Shown in pieces: positions 25,284-37,602 of a stretch of DNA of 64,000 bases. Every line of letters begins with the position of its first letter. Position 1 is the first letter of the stretch. The stretch covers positions 2,418,001-2,482,000 of the forward strand of contig OY829330.1 in assembly GCA_963691655.1 (NCBI GenBank), given 5' to 3'. The position numbers and the translations under genes are program-made. Origin of the DNA: Toxonevra muliebris (lineage: Eukaryota; Arthropoda; Insecta; Diptera; Pallopteridae). A model generated the notes under the pieces. It was not told the DNA's origin and did no database searches. It saw only the letters and a list, made by a program, of their open reading frames with translations.

Positions 25284-25601
25284 GTGGTGCTTAGCGGTCT
25301 ACAAAAACAAGTTTCGCTAAAAAATACTGTAGAGAAGTTGTGTGTAGAAAAGTTAATTCTGCCACAAGTAAAAGTCCGTAATGTGCCCCTTCTATCTGAG
25401 CGCAACTATCGAAATAATGTAGTGGTGGAAATGGAGTTAGAAGAGATGGTTAACGAAATGTTCCAAAGTGCACATAAGCTGGCAGGGACGTATGTCTATA
25501 TTAAGAAGGATCTGTCCGAAGAACAGCAACAAACCAAACGTATAATGCTGATATTCAAGAAGGAAATACTGGCGAGAGATCGGACCCATAAGAAAAGTTA
25601 A
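25284..25601 (+). pseudogene. ORF1 C-terminal part of second non-LTR element, copy A
   Basis: A frame of about 105 codons encoding VVLSGLQKQ, then a basic end YIKKDLSEEQQQTKRIML. This is the RRM-like and C-terminal part of an L1-ORF1-like nucleic-acid-binding protein. The coiled-coil N-terminus present in copy B is deleted, and there is no natural ATG at the left edge. Confidence 0.65.
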
Positions 25602-27475
25602 TATAAAGTATAAGCCTGGTCATTTAGATAAAACTGATAATAACAACACTTGTATCAAAATTGTAACATATAATGTGCACCGATTGGAGAATAAGTGTCT
25701 GCAATGTGGAGTTTTCTAAATATGTAAAGGGTTGCGAAATTTTTGCGTTATTAGAAACACAGATTGGAAAAGAGAAAATTGACAAATTTGACAAATTTGA
25801 GAAAATGATTAATAACTTTTATACCCAATGGAAACCGGCAACACGAAACAGCAAGTTTGGAAGAGGAATTGGTGGAGCAGTTTATGGAATTAGAAAAGAC
25901 CTTGATCTAACTGGTGTAAAACATTGCTTTGAAAATCTAAATGGTATAGATATTATCCATATAAAAATAGCTAAGAAGCAACTCACGATCATTCCACTTT
26001 ACTTACGGGGAGCTAATTGGGTGGAGGAGTTTGAAGAAGTGAAGAAACTATTCTTGCAAAGGGATATCATAAACCTCATTATTATTGGAGATCTCAATGT
26101 TCGAATCGGGTAGGACAGCCAAAGCTTGGACGAAGTTAGCAAGACGACGTTCACAGCTGGGTCAGAGTTAAGACAGTCACAGGACAAAATAGTTAATGCC
26201 AAGGGTCGGGAATTCCTGACATTTTGTGATAATTATGGGTTGGTTGTATTAAATGGTAGAACAATGGGAGATTCAGATGGAAATTTTACATACATAAGCA
26301 AATATGGGTAATTCGGTTAATGATATATGCGCAGTCTCGCATGAACTTTTGGAACTCGTTGAAAACTTTGAAGTGGAGGAACAAATCTGGTCAGATCTCT
26401 TACCAATCAAAGTAACTTTAACCGCAAAATGTGATAAGATAGTGTCTAATAAATTAAACTTACTGCCTAAGCTACCTTGGAATAACAGGAAAAAAGAAAC
26501 TTATTTAATCCGACTCGACCATAATTTGGAGAGGATACAACAGCAAAAATCAGCTATAAGTCTGAAAGACCTATGTAGTGTAATTAAGTCCTCGTCTGAT
26601 ACAAATATAAGTGCAAAGAATTCAACAGATTTCCAGAGTAAATGGTTTGATTTTCAATGTAAATGTGCAAGAGACAAATCTTTTGTGGCATTAAATAAGT
26701 TTAGATATTCACAAGATCAGGATGAAAAGAAGCATTACATTGTGGCAAAAAAAGAGTATTGAATTTTATGTGTGGAGAAAAAACAGCAATACTACAAAGA
26801 GCTCGAAAGTAGCATAAACAGGGTGAACACTAGCAAGGAATGGTGGTCTCTTGTGAAAAAAATTAGAAATCAATCGTTCAAAATGGGAACAGACGTTACG
26901 GCATTTGCTTTCAAAACTTACTTTGACTCCTTACTGAACTCGACGCAACAAACCCTTCATATACATTACGCTGCATTGCTAATTATAGATGATGACTTAG
27001 ATAAACCTATTAGAGTCGAAGAAGTAAAAAAACATACTAGCTAAGGTCAAGCCAAACAAAGCGCCAGGAGCGGACAGGAACCCATAGGAGTTTTTTTATC
27101 AATGCGTCGGACAACTTCTTGATGGATTTAGCTGGAGCATACAATAAGGTGTTAAAGGAGGAAAAAGTGGATGGATCTTTTGCAACGAGCCTAATATTTT
27201 CAATATAAAAAAAGGGGATGTTAATCAGCCGTGTAATTAAAGAGGAATCTCGTTCATGAATTGCGTAGCTAAAATCATGATGGGCATAATAAATGACAGA
27301 TTATCAGCGTGGGCGGAGAAACACAAAAAAATAAATGAGTTTCAAGCTGGGTTTCGCAAGAACTACTCAACTGTAGACAACATTTACAATCTAGCGCCAA
27401 TAGTAAATTTAAAATTCAATGAGAAAAAAAAGTATACGCTTTATTTGTTGACTTTAAAGCTGCGTTTGATAGAGT

Positions 27476-28998
27476 GCCTAGAACAGAGGTTCTGAACTGT
27501 CCTCATCCTACGCTCCCCTTTTCGAAGTCGTGGCAAACCCGCGCCTCCCCTACTTTTATTTTCACACAACAGTTTTTTATGCTGGTTAACTATTTTTTAA
27601 ATTAAATCTTACCCGCCTTGATAAAATTCCTGGTTTTCCATAGTTTGGAAGAGGCTCTGGTTAGTTTGCGTCAAAGATAAACTAGGCTAGTAAATTTATT
27701 TAATAGTTGAATTATTCCTCGTGAGGAAAACTAGCATGGTGAAGTTTTAGTGACGTTGTAGTTGGGAATTCGCTAGCTTAAACTAACCAAATAATTAATA
27801 AATAGAGTCAATCATGCATTATCTTAAGTGATTCCTAATGTTTAAGTTTTTGATAGTAAAAAACTTTAACCAAAGACAAAAAAAAACTCTGTTAAAATTT
27901 ATTTGAACTAAAGTTCTTTGAAAATGGTGTTTTACATTCGATTTTTTTTTTTATAATAATTTTAACAATTTGTCGTATTTTTGCGATTTAAAGCTATTAT
28001 CGATGCGAATTCGGACCATTTTCGATGCGTCTCTTTCGAAAACGCGAAGGGGCACGCACTGTTGCAATTTCTTCGAATTGAAATCGCAACAGCTGATTTT
28101 CATTTCTTTCTGCCACATAAAAGAGATTTTTAGTTGAGATTTCTACCAGTTCGGTTAACTATTAAGTTAAATATAAATATTAGAACAAAAGTATTAATAT
28201 CAGACTGAAGGGTAGTTAACTACTTTTGTTTTTCAACTATCGCTTAGTTGTAGTTGAAATAATTTAAACTACATTTCAACTAGTTTAGTTGTAGTTGAAA
28301 TAATATCAATTATATATCAACTATTTTAGTGATAGTTGAAATTTTTCAACTACAACGAAATTAGTTGAAATGTAGTAGAAAAAATGTCAACTACAACTAA
28401 ATAATAGGTGAAAAAATTTCAGCCCTATCTCAATTATTTTAGTTGTAGTTGAAAAAGTCTCAACTACATTTCAACTACTTCAGTTGTAGTTGAATGCACA
28501 GTTAATTGATTATTTAGTTAACTACCCCCTAGTCTGATTAATAAACAAAATAATATCAAATGTTTCTGAATTTGTTTACTTTTTTCATTTCACGTCCTCT
28601 TTTTTTTTTTTTTTTTTGTTACTTGTCGGTATGAAAACGCAACAGTTTGCGTTTTCGGGATGACAAAACAGGGGAACTGTGAATGTTCGAAAAAAACTAT
28701 GCGTCAAAATCGCAGATGTGTGTGCATGCTCATATGGAACAATGGGTTTGCGTTGTTCCAATTTCTTACGTTGTGGGTTTGCACCGATAAAATCGCAACT
28801 GTGTGTGCGTACCTTAAGTTTTAACATATAATATGAGAGAAAAAAGAAATTATTTTGTTAAATACAAAATATTACGATTATGGTGCATTACAGAGTATTC
28901 AAATATTTGTTTATTGAAATATCTCCGCGCCTCCCTTCAAATCTGTCTACGCCCCCCAGGGAGGCGCGCCCCTCCACTTGAGAACCACTGACCTAGAA
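27476..28998. mobile_element. Non-autonomous hAT element, 1507 bp, copy A
   Basis: Element 27484-28990. The ends CAGAGGTTCTGAA and TTGAGAACCACTG are inverted repeats with two mismatches. The flanks GCCTAGAA (27476-27483) and ACCTAGAA (28991-28998) match at 7 of 8. It splits the reverse transcriptase exactly after the FDRVPR motif, and the reading resumes after the right flank. It has no transposase. The right subterminal region has poly-T and GC-rich CGCCTCCC stretches. A 336-bp MITE is nested within. Confidence 0.9.
28193..28544. mobile_element. 336-bp hAT-like MITE with palindromic interior, copy A
   Basis: Element 28201-28536. The ends CAGACTGAAGGGTAGTTAAC and GTTAACTACCCCCTAGTCTG are near-perfect inverted repeats. 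The flanks ATTAATAT (28193-28200) and ATTAATAA (28537-28544) match at 7 of 8. The interior is almost wholly alternating TAGTTGTAGTTGAA and TTCAACTACAAC words, so it can fold extensively. Confidence 0.85.
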
Positions 28999-29978
28999 AC
29001 TTACTTATATATAAATTACACCAACTAGAAGTGTCCGCGACAGTTGCAGAATTCATCGAACTGGTTTACAAAGATTCAAAGGCGGCTATTTGGACGGGAT
29101 GTGAAATTTCTGATTACTTCGAAACACATACTGGGGTGAAGCAAGGATGCCTGCTGTCACCTTTACTCTTTGCACTATATACAAACGATCTGCATGACTG
29201 GCTATGTGGTGGTCTTTATATAGATGATATAAACGTACGTATTCTACTATATGCAGATGATATTGTCATACTGGCCGATGAATCTACAGTATTACAGCGT
29301 ATGATAAATCGTCTCGAGACATACTGTACGAATTGGGGAATGGAGGTCAATCTAAATAAGTCAGAAATTATGGTTTTCCAAAGAGGTGGCACGCTTGCAG
29401 CGAGAGAGAAATGGGTTTTCAAATCAGAGGAGATTAAAATGGTATCAGAATACAAATATCTAGGTGTCATCTTTACGCCAACTATGTCTTTCACCAAACA
29501 TATAATTAAAAGAATAGCGGAAGCCAAATCAAGCATAAATTCAACATGGATTTCCTTTATGGGAAAAAAACAAATATCGTTGAGCGCCAAATGGAAGCTG
29601 TTTTTGGCTGTTTGGAGGTCAATCCAAACTTATGCTGCACAAATATGGGGGTTTTCCTGGTTTGATGATGCGGATCTTTTGCAGCGATATTTCATCAAGA
29701 GAATGCTAAAGTTGCCCGAGCAAACACCTAACTACGTTCTTTCGTTGGTAACGGAAGCTGAAGATGTGCATTTCTACACTCTAGACTTGCATCTGCGTTA
29801 CATATATTGAACGTTATATGAGTATAGCGATGAAAGATTACCTCACATGCTGTCAACTAAAATAATAAGGAAGAATATCTTTTGAGACAGAGAGATGGTT
29901 AAACAAATAAGAGACTGCAATATAAACTGGGCTGATAGTCCGAAGACTCGAGAAGAATGCTACGGCAACTGCGTTGAT

Positions 29979-31630
29979 CGAAAATCTTTGTAATTTTAAA
30001 TGATGGATCACCTACGCATTTTTCTACACATAAAACTTTCACGCAAACTGATATTACTATGTGTTCCGCGTAATTTGCCCCGAATTGCTCTTGGAAGACA
30101 TTGAACATCCCTCATGGTAGTAACCATTACCACATTGTAATTAAGATTATATTCAGCCTTAAACAAAACAAGGTTTTGCTTTCATCTAAGAACAAAACCG
30201 ATCGGGTTAATAGACAAACATTTAAAAATGTTTGTCAAAAAAACCAATGTATCAGCTGTATTTAAGTTAATCTGAATGCAGAAAAATTGCATAAACTTAT
30301 TCGAAATGCCGCCAATATATGTATCTATCTCACAAAAAAAACAATTTTTCATAAAAGCTATTATCTCTGGTAGTACAGTGAACTTAACAAACTCAGATTG
30401 AAAAAGTAATTCATTTGGCATCATTAAAAGCGATTTAGATCGGAAGCAAATTCAACATCGCATAAAAGAGCATATGCAATATTTAGAAAAACATTCAAAA
30501 TCAGCAAAAGTGCAAGTTTAGAAAGGCTTACTTTTAATTAGTTCAAGCCCTAACGCTAAAAAATATGGTCTGACATTAGAACACTCACTGGCAATGAATA
30601 GCTAAATAACCTTTTAATTATATTTGCTGGGGCATTACAAATCTCTACATCTACCTAAATTGCAGACTGCTTTGCTTAACACTGGTCCAGTTTTTCAAAC
30701 GACAAAAACCTTCATTATGACTTTATCTCTCTTAAAAGATCCTATTTAAACACCGACTATATGTATAAGTCAAGTAAGTGCGCAACCGCGGCCAAAAAAT
30801 TAGAATTGGAAATAAAAAATATTGATTTAGAAATTGCCCTGCAAAATGCCAAAGGGAAGGTACAAGGATTTGACTGTATCTTCTACCCAATTCTTAAAAA
30901 TCTACCAGCGAATACGAAAAGCATTTACTTAATCTGTATTATAAATATTTGACATAAAAACATATCCACAAAGCTGGCGTACAGCATTGATTGTCCATAT
31001 CCCAAAATCTAACAACTTGCCTTCTCAGAAAAAAGGGTACCGCCCTATCTCACTGTTGCCATGCGCTGGTAAAATTTTCAAAAATAAATAAATTGATATG
31101 CTCGCAATAAACAGCATTTAAAAGAAAGCCATTTCTCATCGAAATCATGTAACCATTATGGCAGCTGATTTCGAAAAAGCTTTTTATCGCATTGGAATTC
31201 ATGTGGTACCTCGACGGTTGCTGAACTGGAAGGTAGGTCAAAAAATAAATAATCCTAAAACCATTACAGAAATTAAGATACAGAAAATAGTCACAAATAC
31301 AAATATATTTATAATATCGGAAGGCCTGCCGAAAAATAAAAATTCATTTAACAAACCAAACAACCATGAATAATTTTTAATAAGCGATTAACTAAACTAA
31401 AAGAAATTGAATGTCACCATTTCTGTAGTGATTCGCAGGGTTATTGATCTTTTTGTCCTGTTGGCGGTGCTCTGTTAGTCGGGCAAGTCTTGAACTTTGG
31501 ACTTATCAAAAAATAAACAATAATTACAACGAGTAATAAGCAGCTACTCTTACATATACTCAAAACTTTAAAGAAGCAAAGACAGCAACCTCATAAACTT
31601 ACCACGAAAGCATATAATTAATACTATAAT
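29979..31630 (+). pseudogene. I-like ORF2 fragment, copy B
   Basis: Near-identical to 23626-25272: the TDITM endonuclease stretch, degenerate S-N-H, RT region and DFEKAFYRIGIH at about 31160-31200. It shares all the stops of copy A. It ends at the insertion point of the second non-LTR element, where the sequence AAAATAACTGCCTAAAA is one side of that element's target duplication. Confidence 0.65.
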
Positions 31631-31688
31631 AAAATAACTGCCTAAAAGTACACTGAGCTTTTTTCTGTTCTTTAACGTATAATTAAAA

Positions 31689-32330
31689 ATGAACACACTA
31701 CAACGCACACCGCCCAAGACACCATCTGTGGCAGCACATCATGTGGCGAAAAGAAAACTGGAAGAGACGTCGCCTGATGTTTCGATGCAGGATCTACTTA
31801 AAGCTATTAGAAGTGTAGAGACCTCAGTGCATATAAAACTATAAGCTGTTAAAATAGAACTGAAGCAAGAAATGGGTGAGGTATCCAAAGAAATGGAGTC
31901 GTTGAAGATAGAAAACGTGGTCCTCAAGGCTGAAGTGGAACAGCTGAAAAAATATAGAGGAACAGATCGAAACGATCTAAGATATTTGGTTGATCAAAAT
32001 AAAAAAAGAAATGTGGTGCTTAGCGGTCTACAAAAACAAGTTTCGCTAAAAAATACTGTAGAGAAGTTGTGTGTAGAAAAGTTAATTCTGCCACAAGTAA
32101 AAGTCCGTAATGTGCCCCTTCTATCTGAGCGCAACTATCGAAATAATGTAGTGGTGGAAATGGAGTTAGAAGAGATGGTTAACGAAATGTTCCAAAGTGC
32201 ACATAAGCTGGCAGGGACGTATGTCTATATTAAGAAGGATCTGTCCGAAGAACAGCAACAAACCAAACGTATAATGCTGATATTCAAGAAGGAAATACTG
32301 GCGAGAGATCGGACCCATAAGAAAAGTTAA
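31689..32330 (+). pseudogene. ORF1 of second non-LTR element, copy B, one internal stop
   Basis: ATG at 31689 begins MNTLQRTPPKTP; the frame runs 213 codons to 32330 with one TAA at codon 52 (31842). Order: a short basic/Pro-rich head, a helical coiled-coil stretch (about residues 60-90, EMESLKIENVVLKAEVEQL), then an RRM-like part (NVVLSGLQKQ) and a charged tail (KKDLSEEQQQTKRIML). This architecture is that of L1-type ORF1 RNA-binding trimer proteins. The stop looks like a single CAA-to-TAA change. Copy A lacks this N-terminal half. Confidence 0.75.
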
Positions 32331-34203
32331 TATAAAGTATAAGCCTGGTCATTTAGATAAAACTGATAATAACAACACTTGTATCAAAATTGTAACATAT
32401 AATGTGCACCGATTGGAGAATAAGTGTCTGCAATGTGGAGTTTTCTAAATATGAAAAGGGTTGCGAAATTTTTGCGTTATTAGAAACACAGATTGGAAAA
32501 GAGAAAATTGACAAATTTGACAAATTTGAGAAAATGATTAATAACTTTTATACCCAATGGAAACCGGCAACACGAAACAGCAAGTTTGGAAGAGGAATTG
32601 GTGGAGCAGTTTATGGAATTAGAAAAGACCTTGATCTAACTGGTGTAAAACATTGCTTTGAAAATCTAAATGGTATAGATATTATCCATATAAAAATAGC
32701 TAAGAAGCAACTCACGATCAATCCACTTTACTTACGGGGAGCTAATTGGGTGGAGGAGTTTGAAGAAGTGAAGAAACTATTCTTGCAAAGGGATATCATA
32801 AACCTCATTATTATTGGAGATCTCAATGTTCGAATCGGGTAGGACAGCCAAAGCTTGGACGAAGTTAGCAAGACGACGTTCACAGCTGGGTCAGAGTTAA
32901 GACAGTCACAGGACAAAATAGTTAATGCCAAAGGTCGGGAATTCCTGACATTTTGTGATAATTATGGGTTGGTTGTATTAAATGGTAGAACAATGGGAGA
33001 TTCAGATGGAAATTTTACATACATAAGCAAATATGGGTAATTCGGTTAATGATATATGCGCAGTCTCGCATGAACTTTTGGAACTCGTTGAAAACTTTGA
33101 AGTGGAGGAACAAATCTGGTCAGATCTCTTACCAATCAAAGTAACTTTAACCGCAAAATGTGATAAGATAGTGTCTAATAAATTAAACTTACTGCCTAAG
33201 CTACCTTGGAATAACAGGAAAAAAGAAACTTATTTAATCCGACTCGACCATAATTTGGAAAGGATACAACAGCAAAAATCAGCTATAAGTCTGAAAGACC
33301 TATGTAGTGTAATTAAGTCCTCGTCTGATACAAATATAAGTGCAAAGAATTCAACAGATTTCCAGAGTAAATGGTTTGATTTTCAATGTAAATGTGCAAG
33401 AGACAAATCTTTTGTGGCATTAAATAAGTTTAGATATTCATAAGATCAGGATGAAAAGAAGCATTACATTGTGGCAAAAAAGAGTATTGAATTTTATGTG
33501 TGGAGAAAAAACAGCAATACTACAAAGAGCTCGAAAGTAGCATAAACAGGGTGAACACTAGCAAGGAATGGTGGTCTCTTGTGAAAAAAATTAGAAATCA
33601 ATCGTTCAAAATGGGAACAGACGTTACGGCATTTGCTTTCAAAACTTACTTTGACTCCTTACTGAACTCGACGCAACAAACCCTTCATATACATTACGCT
33701 GCATTGCTAATTATAGATGATGACTTAGATAAACCTATTAGAGTCGAAGAAGTAAAAAAACATACTAGCTAAGGTCAAGCCAAACAAAGCGCCAGGAGCG
33801 GACAGGAACCCATAGGAGTTTTTTTATCAATGCGTCGGACAACTTCTTGATGGATTTAGCTGGAGCATACAATAAGGTGTTAAAGGAGGAAAAAGTGGAT
33901 GGATCTTTTGCAACGAGCCTAATATTTTCAATATAAAAAAAGGGGATGTTAATCAGCCGTGTAATTAAAGAGGAATCTCGTTCATGAATTGCGTAGCTAA
34001 AATCATGATGGGCATAATAAATGACAGATTATCAGCGTGGGCGGAGAAACACAAAAAAATAAATGAGTTTCAAGCTGGGTTTCGCAAGAACTACTCAATT
34101 GTAGACAGCATTTACAATCTAGCGCCAATAGTAAATTTAAAATTCAATGAGAAAAAAAAGTATACGCTTTATTTGTTGACTTTAAAGCTGCGTTTGATAG
34201 AGT

Positions 34204-35726
34204 GCCTAGAACAGAGGTTCTGAACTGTTCTCATCCTACGCTCCCCTTTTCGAAGTCGTGGCAAACCCGCGCCTCCCCTACTTTTATTTTCACACAACAG
34301 TTTTTTATGCTGGTTAACTATTTTTTAAATTAAATCTTACCCGCCTTGATAAAATTCCTGGTTTTCCATAGTTTGGAAGAGGCTCTGGTTAGTTTGCGTC
34401 AAAGATAAACTAGGCTAGTAAATTTATTTAATAGTTGAATTATTCCTCGTGAGGAAAACTAGCATGGTGAAGTTTTAGTGACGTTGTAGTTGGGAATTCG
34501 CTAGCTTAAACTAACCAAATAATTAATAAATAGAGTCAATCATGCATTATCTTAAGTGATTCCTAATGTTTAAGTTTTTGATAGTAAAAAACTTTAACCA
34601 AAGACAAAAAAAAACTCTGTTAAAATTTATTTGAACTAAAGTTCTTTGAAAATGGTGTTTTACATTCGATTTTTTTTTTTATAATAATTTTAACAATTTG
34701 TCGTATTTTTGCGATTTAAAGCTATTATCGATGCGAATTCGGACCATTTTCGATGCGTCTTTTTCGAAAACGCGAAGGGGCACGCACTGTTGCAATTTCT
34801 TCGCATTGAAATCGCAACAGCTGATTTTCATTTCTTTCTGCCACATAAAAGAGATTTTTAGTTGAGATTTCTACCAGTTCGGTTAACTATTAAGTTAAAT
34901 ATAAATATTAGAACAAAAGTATTAATATCAGACTGAAGGGTAGTTAACTACTTTTGTTTTTCAACTATCGCTTAGTTGTAGTTGAAATAATTTAAACTAC
35001 ATTTCAACTAGTTTAGTTGTAGTTGAAATAATATCAATTATATATCAACTATTTTAGTGATAGTTGAAATTTTTCAACTACAACGAAATTAGTTGAAATG
35101 TAGTAGAAAAAATGTCAACTACAACTAAATAATAGGTGAAAAAATTTCAGCCCTATCTCAATTATTTTAGTTGTAGTTGAAAAAGTCTCAACTACATTTC
35201 AACTACTTCAGTTGTAGTTGAATGCACAGTTAATTGATTATTTAGTTAACTACCCCCTAGTCTGATTAATAAACAAAATAATATCAAATGTTTCTGAATT
35301 TGTTTACTTTTTTCATTTCACGTCCTCTTTTTTTTTTTTTTTTTTGTTACTTGTCGGTATGAAAACGCAACAGTTTGCGTTTTCGGGATGACAAAACAGG
35401 GGAACTGTGAATGTTCGAAAAAAACTATGCGTCAAAATCGCAGATGTGTGTGCATGCTCATATGGAACAATGGGTTTGCGTTGTTCCAATTTCTTACGTT
35501 GTGGGTTTGCACCGATAAAATCGCAACTGTGTGTGCGTACCTTAAGTTTTAACATATAATATGAGAGAAAAAAGAAATTATTTTGTTAAATACAAAATAT
35601 TACGATTATGGTGCATTACAGAGTATTCAAATATTTGTTTATTGAAATATCTCCGCGCCTCCCTTCAAATCTGTCTACGCCCCCCAGGGAGGCGCGCCCC
35701 TCCACTTGAGAACCACTGACCTAGAA
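34204..35726. mobile_element. Non-autonomous hAT element, 1507 bp, copy B
   Basis: Element 34212-35718, the duplicate of 27484-28990 with the same ends and the same 7/8 flanking duplication. Confidence 0.9.
34921..35272. mobile_element. 336-bp hAT-like MITE, copy B
   Basis: Element 34929-35264 nested in the hAT copy B; same inverted ends and ATTAATAT / ATTAATAA flanks as copy A. Confidence 0.85.
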
Positions 35727-37132
35727 ACTTACTTATATATAAATTACACCAACTAGAAGTGTCCGCGACAGTTGCAGAATTCATCGAACTGGTTTACAAA
35801 GATTCAAAGGCGGCTATTTGGACGGGATGTGAAATTTCTGATTACTTCGAAACACATACTGGGGTGAAGCAAGGATGCCTGCTGTCACCTTTACTCTTTG
35901 CACTATATACAAACGATCTGCATGACTGGCTATGTGGTGGTCTTTATATAGATGATATAAACGTACGTATTCTACTATATGCAGATGATATTGTCATACT
36001 GGCCGATGAATCTACAGTATTACAGCGTATGATAAATCGTCTCGAGACATACTGTACGAATTGGGGAATGGAGGTCAATCTAAATAAGTCAGAAATTATG
36101 GTTTTCCAAAGAGGTGGCACGCTTGCAGCGAGAGAGAAATGGGTTTTCAAATCAGAGGAGATTAAAATGGTATCAGAATACAAATATCTAGGTGTCATCT
36201 TTACGCCAACTATGTCTTTCACCAAACATATAATTAAAAGAATAGCGGAAGCCAAATCAAGCATAAATTCAACATGGATTTCCTTTATGGGAAAAAAACA
36301 AATATCGTTGAGCGCCAAATGGAAGCTGTTTTTGGCTGTTTGGAGGTCAATCCAAACTTATGCTGCACAAATATGGGGGTTTTCCTGGTTTGATGATGCG
36401 GATCTTTTGCAGCGATATTTCATCAAGAGAATGCTAAAGTTGCCCGAGCAAACACCTAACTACGTTCTTTCGTTGGTAACGGAAGCTGAAGATGTGCATT
36501 TCTACACTCTAGACTTGCATCTGCGTTACATATATTGAACGTTATATGAGTATAGCGATGAAAGATTACCTCACATGCTGTCAACTAAAATAATAAGGAA
36601 GAATATCTTTTGAGACAGAGAGATGGTTAAACAAATAAGAGACTGCAATATAAACTGGGCTGATAGTCCGAAGACTCGAGAAGAATGCTACGGCAACTGC
36701 GTTGATCTAATTGTAAAACTAAAAATGAAAAGACTGCAAAAATACGAAGAAGCCGCAAGAAATAGCCGGGATAGACTCTATAAATATTTAGACTATACAA
36801 AGGGTCATCTATATAGCGAGGAATGCTACTCACAAAAACAAATCTCCTGGATTATTAAAGCCAGGGGAGATCTTCTCTGGTTAAATGAAAATTCACACAG
36901 ACGAGAATCTTCATTATAGAAATTTTTTAATAGGTGAATTCAATGAATGAATTTAATAATACATATATTATAATATAAATGAATATACAAGCCTCCGACA
37001 GACGGTTATGTACCATGTCGAATTTATATTCTTTATTTTTCATTTTGTATCTTAATTTTAAGTATCTTTTATTAAAGTTATGTACTATATGAATGGAAAA
37101 ATAAAGAAACATCTATTTATCTATCTATCTAA

Positions 37133-37602
37133 ACTAAAATAACAGCTTAAAATCTTGTTAGAATGCAGAAGATACTGACTCTTACCAAAACATTTGACAA
37201 ATTCTACCAAAAATGTCATGATAAATACAAAATTATATAGAATACAATCACAAGTGGAAAGAGACAAACAATTCCTCCCCAAGAAATTCCTGAATATTGA
37301 GATAGTTATTAACTCATTAAGACCTAATGATGCGTATACGCACAAAAAAGAAGTATATTATAACCAATTAAGGGCGAGCGGAAACCAAAGTAGATAGATC
37401 AAGAAAAGTACTTGAGAAAAAAATTGTTTTTGAACCTAACTTAGGAACGGCTCAGCAACAAGGTGCCATATGGCACCGCTAGGCATTACTGGGTTAATTC
37501 GGTCTCGGACTTAATGGGTTAATTTAATTATTTATTAATTTATTCATATCTTCATATAATCATATATTCATATAATCATATATTCGTATATTCATATATT
37601 CA
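37133..37602. other. Post-insertion flank, possible I-like tail and a 16-bp palindrome
   Basis: The first ~270 bases may be the continuation of the I-like element; a short plus-strand frame gives VERDKQFLPKKFLNIE, but no motif is decisive. GGTGCCATATGGCACC at 37462-37477 is a perfect palindrome, followed by two GGGTTAATT words (possible decayed TTAA-type transposon end). From 37505 the sequence is simple TCATATA repeats, into which the LTR element inserted. Confidence 0.45.

Larger units (their letters stand above)
23626..29978 (+). repeat. Tandem segmental duplication, copy A (6353 bp)
   Basis: The sequence from CGAAAATCTTTG at 23626 to CTGCGTTGAT at 29978 recurs head-to-tail as copy B. The two copies are about 99.8% identical over shared sequence; I could see about a dozen substitutions. 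Copy A has lost 376 bases relative to B at about 25272, within an ATAAAA microhomology. The junction is visible at 29978/29979 as GCGTTGAT|CGAAAATC. Confidence 0.95.
25273..29978 (+). mobile_element. Second non-LTR retrotransposon, copy A (5' deleted, 3' cut by duplication junction)
   Basis: Contains the tail of ORF1 and most of ORF2 of the element fully represented in copy B. The 5' end, including the ORF1 start and coiled coil, is removed by a 376-bp deletion. The 3' end is cut where copy B begins. A hAT element sits inside the reverse transcriptase at 27484-28990. Confidence 0.8.
25602..29978 (+). pseudogene. ORF2 endonuclease-reverse transcriptase of second non-LTR element, copy A
   Basis: Endonuclease: IKIVTYNVHRLENK at about 25635-25685, ALLETQ (catalytic Glu) at about 25745-25765, IIIGDLNVRIG to 26110 followed by TAG, TAGSELRQSQDKIVN, SVNDICAVS, and S-D-L-L-P-I at about 26388 where the family has S-D-H-L-P-I. 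The linker runs to 27044. Reverse transcriptase: KPNKAPGADRNP, EFQAGFRKNYST, FVDFKAAFDRVPR (catalytic Asp, at 27445-27483), then after the hAT insertion GVKQGCLLSPLLF, ILLYADDIVIL and the thumb to 29810. At least four frameshifts or stops are shared with copy B, so the element was inactive before the duplication. Confidence 0.8.
29979..36706 (+). repeat. Tandem segmental duplication, copy B (6728 bp)
   Basis: Head-to-tail copy of 23626-29978. It keeps the 376 bases (about 31627-32003) missing from A, and lacks one A near 33478. The duplicated block ends where copy B continues as GTTGATCTAATTG past 36706. All nested insertions are present in both copies at the same places, so they predate the duplication. 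Confidence 0.95.
32331..36919 (+). pseudogene. ORF2 endonuclease-reverse transcriptase of second non-LTR element, copy B
   Basis: Same domains as copy A: endonuclease 32360-33120 (ALLETQ, GDLNVRIG then TAG, S-D-L-L-P-I in place of S-D-H-L-P-I), linker, reverse transcriptase with FVDFKAAFDRVPR at about 34173-34211, hAT insertion 34212-35718, then GVKQGCLLSPLLF and LLYADDIVIL at about 35855-36005, and thumb to 36538. Unlike A, the C-terminal part continues (36623-36919, ending WIIKARGDLLWLNENSHRR) before a stop. A private stop at 33441 (CAA to TAA) and a 1-base loss near 33478 arose after the duplication. Confidence 0.8.
31650..37132 (+). mobile_element. Second non-LTR retrotransposon, copy B, full length with TSD
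   Basis: It begins shortly after 31649 and ends in an (ATCT)n-like tail at about 37110-37132, after AATAAAG. The flanks AAAATAAC(T/A)GC(C/T)TAAAA at about 31630-31647 and 37136-37152 match at 15 of 17, consistent with a target-site duplication. It carries ORF1 with one stop and a multiply broken ORF2, plus the nested hAT element and MITE. The L1-like ORF1 and absence of a visible RNase H set it apart from the I-like host element. I do not assign a clade. Confidence 0.75.
21847..37400 (+). mobile_element. I-like non-LTR retrotransposon, host of the nested insertions
   Basis: Second-frame sequence of an I/Jockey-type element starts at ATG 21847 (IIQWNIKGY, the usual start of an endonuclease domain). 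It is interrupted by a hAT element (21911-23262), resumes to about 25272 (and again in the duplicate, 29979 to about 31630), and is interrupted by a second non-LTR element. It may continue at 37133-37400. All segments are full of stops and frameshifts. The extent at both ends is approximate. Confidence 0.7.

Noticed and set aside
29216..29590. A 124-codon minus-strand frame inside the reverse transcriptase
   Set aside because: It is the antisense shadow of the RT palm and thumb, repeated in copy B at 35944-36318.
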